11,700 bases of DNA from Synergistaceae bacterium. Lineage in GTDB: Bacteria > Synergistota > Synergistia > Synergistales > Aminobacteriaceae. The stretch lies in NCBI GenBank assembly GCA_017394925.1, contig JAFPWQ010000279.1:1-11700 (forward strand), read 5' to 3'. Within the stretch, counting starts at the first letter, position 1. Each line of letters starts with the position of its first letter. The translations under genes were made by a program, and so were the position numbers. Positions 5,764-11,700 of the stretch are shown here, one piece after another. The notes under the pieces were generated by a model, which was given only the letters and a program-made list of their open reading frames with translations, made no database searches and was not told the origin of the DNA.

Positions 5764-6324
5764 ATGAAAAAATTTATCGTATTAACACTGCTCGCGGCTC
5801 TTATAGCAGCAATATCAGTTCCTGCAATGGCATGGGATGCAGCAAAACAGAAGGCACTTGGTCAGGATAAGAACAAAATGACATGGTACATTCTTGATTA
5901 CGGCAAGGATGCAAACGGAGTACCCTTCGCAGTATCCAGAAAGTATTATACGAACACCACGATTAAGAATGAAACGATTGAGCTTCTTATGTCAAAGTTC
6001 GGAATTTCACCTGAAGTTGCCGGAAGTCTCTATTTCACCGAATACGGCTATGAGTACACGCCCGACGGAAAACAGTTTGCACAGACGTATGTGCGTCATT
6101 ATGACATGCTCGGCAATGAGATTCACGGAACAGTTTATGACGACAGCACGGAAGCTACGAAAAAGAATTTTATTGCGCTATCGGCAGTTCCAGGATCGAC
6201 ACCGGCGAAAGGTGCAAATTATGCGTTCGGGAAAAACGTAGCACCTGCAGCTAAGAAGGCAGCACCTGCGAAGAAGAGCAGCTCAGTTCCTTCAAACAGG
6301 GTTGTACGCGCAAAGAAGAAGTAA
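5764..6324 (+). CDS. Unrecognised small secreted protein with lysine/alanine/proline-rich tail
   Basis: A 186-residue protein with a textbook signal peptide: MKK, a hydrophobic core to about residue 20, and a cleavage site after Ala-Met-Ala at 21-23, so the mature form starts at Trp24. The mature domain (24-140) is rich in Tyr, Asp and Lys and has short alternating strands, such as FTEYGYEYTPDG and TYVRHYDMLGNEIHGTVYDD. These may form a small beta sheet. From about residue 145 the sequence becomes low-complexity and basic, with repeated Ala-Pro-Ala-Lys-Lys units, and ends RAKKK. Such a tail could bind acidic polymers (teichoic-type, polysaccharide or nucleic acid) or the membrane surface. I recognise no family and assign no function. 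It lies 61 bases after the glycosidase gene, has its own promoter candidate, and is closed by the terminator at 6351-6383. The start is clear because the signal peptide begins there. Confidence 0.8.
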   Translation: MKKFIVLTLLAALIAAISVPAMAWDAAKQKALGQDKNKMTWYILDYGKDANGVPFAVSRKYYTNTTIKNETIELLMSKFGISPEVAGSLYFTEYGYEYTPDGKQFAQTYVRHYDMLGNEIHGTVYDDSTEATKKNFIALSAVPGSTPAKGANYAFGKNVAPAAKKAAPAKKSSSVPSNRVVRAKKK

Positions 6325-6350
6325 TCACTCAGCATAAACTGAAAGCTATC

Positions 6351-6383
6351 CCTCCCGGATAAAAACGGGGGGAATTTTTTTTT
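6351..6383 (+). terminator. Rho-independent terminator after the secreted-protein gene
   Basis: CCTCCCG (6351-6357) pairs with CGGGGGG (6366-6372), seven pairs including one T-G wobble, around an eight-base loop. Nine T follow at 6375-6383. It ends the plus-strand unit just before the oppositely oriented sugar transferase gene. On the minus strand the stem is not followed by a T run, so it acts in one direction only. Confidence 0.9.
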
Positions 6384-6390
6384 GCGTGTG

Positions 6391-7797
6391 TTAATATGCT
6401 CCCTTTCTGCTTATTACAGCATACACAGTTCTGATTAGAATCACAATGTCAAGCCATAATGACCAGTTCCGTATGTAATATAAATTCATCTCTTTGCGTA
6501 TGTCTGTATCAACATCACTTCGTCCGCTGACCTGCCAGAATCCGGTCATGCCGGGCTTAACAGTATAGATCTTTCTTGCAACGTAATCACCATATACAAA
6601 ATCTACATCACGTTGAGTTAATGGTCTTGGGCCGACAAGACTCATTTCGCCTTTGAGAACGTTAAATATCTGCGGGAGTTCATCTATGCTTGTCTTTCTT
6701 AGAATTGCACCTATTTTTGTTAAGCGCGGATCGTGTTTAAGTTTAATTCCTTTTTGATAGTCTGCTAATATATTCGGATCTTTAAATAATTCTTCTGTTC
6801 GTTTATCTGCGTCAGTGTACATCGTCCTGAACTTGTAGACTTTGAAATGTCCGACCTTCCAGCCAACCCTGTCCTGAATGAATAAAACAGGTCCTCCGTC
6901 CTCACGCTTTATTCTCCATGCGGCCCAAATCATAACCGGCGAAAAGATTATCAGTGCAGTTACTGCTCCGGCATAATCTATTACGCACTTAATGAATCTG
7001 TTCAGCGGATTAAGAAGTCCCTGTGATGCTGATATTACAGGCATTCCGTCAACATCTCTTATTGAAGCGGAAAACGTTGTCAGCATATACATATCAGGGA
7101 TATAATGCACTTGTTTAACGTGAAACTCTACCATATCAAGAATGTGCGTTAAGAGACTTCGTGAGGCTGTCGAAATTGCAACTGCTGCCTCGTCTATCTG
7201 ATATTCACAGAAAATTCTCTCGAACTCATCAAGGCGGCCTAACACAGGAAAGCCTGCGATTATTTTTCCCTGTTTTGTTTCATCATCATCAAGAAAGCCC
7301 ACAATTTTACATGCAGTGAATGGATGCTCAATTATTTTTTCTGCAAAAATTTCTCCTGTTCGGCCCGCTCCAAGTATTATTATATTAGTCGAAAGAATCC
7401 CAAGAGCAAAGAATATACGCCTGAATGCATAGCGTGCAATTAAACATAACGGAACGAATATTAATATTCCGGCTGCAAGAATAAAACGGGACATATTGAA
7501 TCTTTGAGAGTAAAGATACAGGACAATCACCAGGAGTATTAGTGCTGCGGATTTAAGAATTGCTTTCAGTTCATCCCATAGAATCCAGTTCCTGAAACTG
7601 TAAAGCGAGTTGAAGTAGAACACAGCTAACATGGTGCCAGTAAAAAACGCTCTGTTTTCAAAACCAAATGCTCCCGGATACTTTCCTGAAAGCCAGAAGG
7701 TTATAATTATAAAAAAGCTCAGCCAATATAAAGCAGTATCAATTAAAGCCTGAAAAAAGACTAAAAGTGTTCTCGTAAAACCCGAATTATTGTTCAC
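6391..7797 (-). CDS. Polyprenyl-phosphate sugar-1-phosphate transferase (WbaP/exopolysaccharide type)
   Basis: A 468-residue membrane enzyme that starts a surface polysaccharide by moving a sugar-1-phosphate from a UDP-sugar to undecaprenyl phosphate. The N-terminal part has about four membrane segments (11-35, 50-66, 80-96, 103-122). A Rossmann-like domain follows, with the nucleotide-binding loop [10 protein letters not shown] (140-149) and GFLDDD. Another hydrophobic segment (about 270-292) leads to the catalytic domain. Its signs are [18 protein letters not shown] (309-326), [12 protein letters not shown], the conserved acids in IDELPQ (371-376), [12 protein letters not shown] (381-392) and [15 protein letters not shown] (413-427). 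The LLNPLNRF before the catalytic half is typical of WbaP. The start is GTG at 7797. The best ribosome binding site, GAAAGGA, lies about 16 bases upstream, further than usual. No glycosyltransferase, flippase or polymerase gene accompanies it. Galactose or glucose phosphate are the likely sugars but cannot be told apart. Confidence 0.93.
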   Translation of the reverse strand: MNNNSGFTRTLLVFFQALIDTALYWLSFFIIITFWLSGKYPGAFGFENRAFFTGTMLAVFYFNSLYSFRNWILWDELKAILKSAALILLVIVLYLYSQRFNMSRFILAAGILIFVPLCLIARYAFRRIFFALGILSTNIIILGAGRTGEIFAEKIIEHPFTACKIVGFLDDDETKQGKIIAGFPVLGRLDEFERIFCEYQIDEAAVAISTASRSLLTHILDMVEFHVKQVHYIPDMYMLTTFSASIRDVDGMPVISASQGLLNPLNRFIKCVIDYAGAVTALIIFSPVMIWAAWRIKREDGGPVLFIQDRVGWKVGHFKVYKFRTMYTDADKRTEELFKDPNILADYQKGIKLKHDPRLTKIGAILRKTSIDELPQIFNVLKGEMSLVGPRPLTQRDVDFVYGDYVARKIYTVKPGMTGFWQVSGRSDVDTDIRKEMNLYYIRNWSLWLDIVILIRTVYAVISRKGAY

Positions 7798-7843
7798 GGC
7801 AAGGATTTATAATTCCTTTCTTAAGGATAAATTAGTTTTTGGT

Positions 7844-7852
7844 ATTGTATCA
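7844..7852 (-). promoter_or_regulatory. Extended -10 promoter for the sugar transferase (minus strand)
   Basis: Read on the minus strand: TG, A, then TACAAT (hexamer at 7849-7844), five of six consensus bases. A start near 7837 gives a leader of about 40 bases to the GTG at 7797. No -35 box was seen. It lies in the 132-base divergent gap with the MATE promoter. Confidence 0.55.
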
Positions 7853-7885
7853 TGAAAAAAATACGCGAGGCCAATTCTTTCTCGT

Positions 7886-7894
7886 TGCTATAAT
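7886..7894 (+). promoter_or_regulatory. Extended -10 promoter for the MATE gene
   Basis: TG, C, then a perfect TATAAT (7889-7894). A start near 7901 gives a leader of about 29 bases to GTG 7930. The region 16-18 bases upstream does not resemble TTGACA. Confidence 0.7.
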
Positions 7895-7914
7895 GGATTT
7901 AAAAAATCACGCTC

Positions 7915-7919
7915 AGGAG
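7915..7919 (+). promoter_or_regulatory. Ribosome binding site that selects GTG 7930
   Basis: AGGAG with ten bases to the GTG. The ATG at 7922 is closer but out of frame with the transporter. Confidence 0.65.
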
Positions 7920-7929
7920 AAATGAATCA

Positions 7930-9279
7930 GTGCAGAAGAATATTTCAGGTGCTCAGGACAAAAAATTTATCATGATGACAACTCAGCCGGTTGAAAAGCT
8001 CGTGTGCCGTCTCGCTGTGCCGTCAATAATTACAATGATGATAAGCGCAATATACAACATGGCAGACACGTTTTATGTTGCAAGAATAGATATACAATCG
8101 CCTGCAGCTGTCGGAATAGTCTTTTCGTACATGGCATTCATTCAGGCGGTTGCGTTTTTCTTCGGGCACGGAAGCGCAAATTATATCTCGCGTGCATTGG
8201 GAGCAAAAAATCGTGAAGGAGCAGCGTTAATCGCTTCGACTGGATTCTTTACGTCATTCATTGCAGGAGTCTTAATTGCATTAACGGGATTTTTCTTTAT
8301 GGATTCGATTCTTAAATTATTAGGCTCAACTGAAACTATTATGCCTCATGCACGTGAATATTTCAGGTATATATTACTGGGAACGCCATTAATCATGTCG
8401 TCATTCGTGATGAATAATCAAATGCGCTTTCAGGGTAACGCATTCATGGCCATGCTGGGAATAACATTCGGTGCAGTTCTGAATATAATTCTTGACCCTG
8501 TATTTATATTTACGTTCAATATGGGAGTATCAGGTGCATCGTTCGCGACAATGTTATCGCAGTGCGTGAGTTTTATTATTCTCTTCAGGCTTACGGGACG
8601 CGGGGACGGAATAAAACTCAGCATAAAAAATTTCAGGCCGTCATTATCACGCTATAAAGAGATAACAGCAGGAGGATTCCCTTCATTAGGCCGTCAGGGA
8701 TTCGCGAGTCTTTCACTTGCGTATATGAATCAGCTTGCAGGGATTTACGGTGATATTGCCATAGCTGCACTCTCAATCGTGAATAGGGTCATGATGTTCG
8801 CGACATCAATGGTCTTAGGGTTCGGTCAGGGATTTCAGCCTGTATGCGGATTCAATTACGGCGCAAAAGAGTTTATGCGTGTCCGTCATGCTTTCTGGTT
8901 CACTGTTATTATCACAAGTACATATTGTGCGTTACTCAGTGTACTGGGCTATGTCTTCGCTGAGAATGTAATCGCGATATTCAGACCCAATGACACAGAA
9001 TTAATTTCTCTCGGCTCGTGTGCATTAAGATACGAATGTATTGTGTATACATCCGTAGGCTTTGTAACAATAAGCAACATGTATTTACAGAGCATCCGCA
9101 AGACTATACGCGCGAGTATACTTGCGGCATCACGTCAGGGGTTTATGCTGTTTCTTGCGCTTCATGTCGGGATAAAATTCTTCGGTCTCACAGGAATAAT
9201 AACCGCACAGCCTTCAGCGGACGCATTGACGTTTTTGATTGCAGTTCCGTTTGCATTCAGTGCGCTTAACGAGAATTAA
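7930..9279 (+). CDS. MATE-family multidrug efflux transporter
   Basis: A 449-residue MATE transporter, the normal length, expected to have 12 membrane helices in two six-helix halves. It exports drugs or metabolites in exchange for Na+ or H+. The first half opens with KLVCRLAVPSIITMMISA and YNMADTFYV (42-50), the usual MATE start. The signature NNQMRFQGNAFMAMLGITFG and VLNIILDPVFIF spans 162-194. The second half opens near ITAGGFPSLGRQG (about 245-257) and contains GFGQGFQPVCGFNYGA (297-312), again family-typical. The closest familiar type is the MepA/NorM-like group; the substrate is unknown. GTG 7930 is chosen because AGGAG (7915-7919) is ten bases upstream, while the in-frame ATG at 7972 has no good site. 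The gene ends four bases before the stop of the minus-strand thioesterase gene, and no terminator is visible between these convergent genes. Confidence 0.93.
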   Translation: MQKNISGAQDKKFIMMTTQPVEKLVCRLAVPSIITMMISAIYNMADTFYVARIDIQSPAAVGIVFSYMAFIQAVAFFFGHGSANYISRALGAKNREGAALIASTGFFTSFIAGVLIALTGFFFMDSILKLLGSTETIMPHAREYFRYILLGTPLIMSSFVMNNQMRFQGNAFMAMLGITFGAVLNIILDPVFIFTFNMGVSGASFATMLSQCVSFIILFRLTGRGDGIKLSIKNFRPSLSRYKEITAGGFPSLGRQGFASLSLAYMNQLAGIYGDIAIAALSIVNRVMMFATSMVLGFGQGFQPVCGFNYGAKEFMRVRHAFWFTVIITSTYCALLSVLGYVFAENVIAIFRPNDTELISLGSCALRYECIVYTSVGFVTISNMYLQSIRKTIRASILAASRQGFMLFLALHVGIKFFGLTGIITAQPSADALTFLIAVPFAFSALNEN

Positions 9280-9283
9280 TTAC

Positions 9284-9694
9284 TCACTCATCACTGAGAA
9301 AATCCTTCAGCCATTGTTCTAACGCATTGCCCTCACGCAATAATTTCCCGTCCGTTGATGTGAACGCATGTTTTGTATATCCTTCAGCAACAAGTCTGTG
9401 AGTATCAGCGTGAAAGATTCTGCATGTGAAAGTTACGCTTACCTTTGAGAGTTTCGTTACGCTTGTTTCAATTTCAATTTCATCATCGTAAAGCAATGGC
9501 GATTTATATCTGCAATGAGCTTCAACTACGGGCAGCATAATGCCTTCTGCTTCCCATGTGCTGAAACTCTTTCCTGATGCACGGCAGAATTCCGTTCGTC
9601 CCATCTCGAACCAGTTCAGATAGTGAGCGTGATATGCAACTCCCATTTTATCGGTCTCTCCGTATCTTACACGTGTATGTGCCGTATGCTTCAT
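9284..9694 (-). CDS. YbgC/FadM-like acyl-CoA thioesterase (4HBT hotdog fold)
   Basis: A 136-residue hotdog-fold thioesterase that hydrolyses acyl-CoA thioesters in the cytoplasm. The active-site region is RVRYGETDKMGVAYHAHYLNWFEMGRTEF (9-36), with Asp15 as the predicted catalytic acid, followed by the expected His-x-x-Tyr and Glu. The middle LPVVEAHCRYKSPLLYDDEIEIET (54-77) and the KLSKVSVTFTCRIF strand are also family-typical. Some members act on short-chain or 4-hydroxybenzoyl-CoA; the substrate here is unknown. The ATG at 9694 is chosen over the longer ORF start at 9739. It is preceded by an excellent AAAGGAGG (9712-9705) at ten bases and gives the family-length N-terminus MKHTAHTRVRY. It is a single-gene unit, divergent from gyrB and convergent with the MATE gene. 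Confidence 0.9.
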   Translation of the reverse strand: MKHTAHTRVRYGETDKMGVAYHAHYLNWFEMGRTEFCRASGKSFSTWEAEGIMLPVVEAHCRYKSPLLYDDEIEIETSVTKLSKVSVTFTCRIFHADTHRLVAEGYTKHAFTSTDGKLLREGNALEQWLKDFLSDE

Positions 9695-9704
9695 GTGAAT
9701 AATG

Positions 9705-9712
9705 CCTCCTTT
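9705..9712 (-). promoter_or_regulatory. Strong ribosome binding site that sets the thioesterase start at 9694
   Basis: AAAGGAGG on the minus strand, ten bases from the ATG. It falls inside the longer ORF and so argues against a start at 9739. Confidence 0.85.
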
Positions 9713-9727
9713 GAAGTGAATGCGAAA

Positions 9728-9736
9728 ATAATAACA
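9728..9736 (-). promoter_or_regulatory. Extended -10 candidate for the thioesterase (minus strand)
   Basis: Read on the minus strand: TG, T, then TATTAT (hexamer 9733-9728). A start near 9721 would place the ATG about 27 bases downstream, with the ribosome binding site well inside the transcript. Confidence 0.5.
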
Positions 9737-9746
9737 CATGGCCGTT

Positions 9747-9755
9747 TGATATAAT
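9747..9755 (+). promoter_or_regulatory. Extended -10 promoter for gyrB
   Basis: TG, A, then a perfect TATAAT (9750-9755). A start near 9762 leaves about 45 bases to ATG 9807. The -35 position holds A/T-rich sequence unlike TTGACA and overlaps the thioesterase promoter on the other strand, so the two start sites may compete. Confidence 0.65.
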
Positions 9756-9782
9756 TCATAAGAAACTTTTCATCTTTAGTGA

Positions 9783-11700
<1,918 letters not shown>

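Noticed and set aside
7798..7929. A hidden gene in the divergent gap between the sugar transferase and the MATE gene
   Set aside because: The gap is A/T-rich, has no open frame of useful length and is fully accounted for by two promoters and leaders.
9695..9739. Longer thioesterase N-terminus from the ATG at 9739
   Set aside because: The extra 15 residues do not belong to the hotdog family, and the AAAGGAGG for the inner ATG lies inside this extension.

Overview
The window looks like bacterial chromosome of moderate G+C, with closely packed genes and short intergenic gaps. It reads mainly as core metabolism and envelope functions plus one small accessory insert, not as a prophage or plasmid. 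There are no rRNA or tRNA genes, no CRISPR array and no transposase. The mix of genes suggests an anaerobe: a ferredoxin-type aldo/keto reductase with eight cluster cysteines, corrinoid-lower-ligand assembly, and an S-layer-like envelope protein. A Synergistota or Clostridia-like gut bacterium would fit, but that is inference; only a gyrB or GyrB tree would settle it.

Layout. (1) 52-1176: aldo/keto reductase with two [4Fe-4S] motifs, closed by a rho-independent terminator. (2) 1228-3208, plus strand: cobS, a short cobU-like gene and a HAD phosphatase, very tightly spaced. The cobS/cobU-like junction carries a duplicated segment. (3) 3236-4038: an A/T-rich toxin-antitoxin pair (UPF0175 antitoxin, DUF3368 PIN toxin) joined by an ATGA overlap. 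A second ATGA overlap leads into a possible 43-residue ORF, followed by what may be its frameshifted remainder. (4) 4245-6324: two exported proteins, a three-part phosphodiester-glycosidase protein and an unrecognised small secreted protein with a lysine-rich tail, closed by a second strong terminator. (5) 6391-7797, minus strand: a WbaP-type polyprenyl-phosphate sugar transferase. (6) 7930-9279, plus: a MATE efflux pump. (7) 9284-9694, minus: a YbgC-like thioesterase. (8) 9807 to the window end: gyrB, missing only the extreme C-terminus.

How the genes relate. cobS and the cobU-like gene belong to nucleotide-loop assembly of cobalamin, and the HAD phosphatase may serve it or only be co-transcribed. 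The glycosidase and the sugar transferase both concern surface glycans, one at a sugar-phosphate bond outside the cell and one making such a bond at the membrane. The remaining genes are independent units. Each gap that starts a transcript carries a TG-n-TAnnnT extended -10 element and no recognisable -35, and each lies about 27-45 bases before the start codon when the transcription start is placed seven bases downstream. This shared promoter style is the most consistent regulatory signal in the window.

I found no clearly new multi-gene system. The best leads are the decayed duplication at the cobS/cobU-like junction, the shortened CobU-like protein itself, the possible third gene after the toxin-antitoxin pair, and the SLH/SPOR-like/glycosidase protein with its secreted neighbour.
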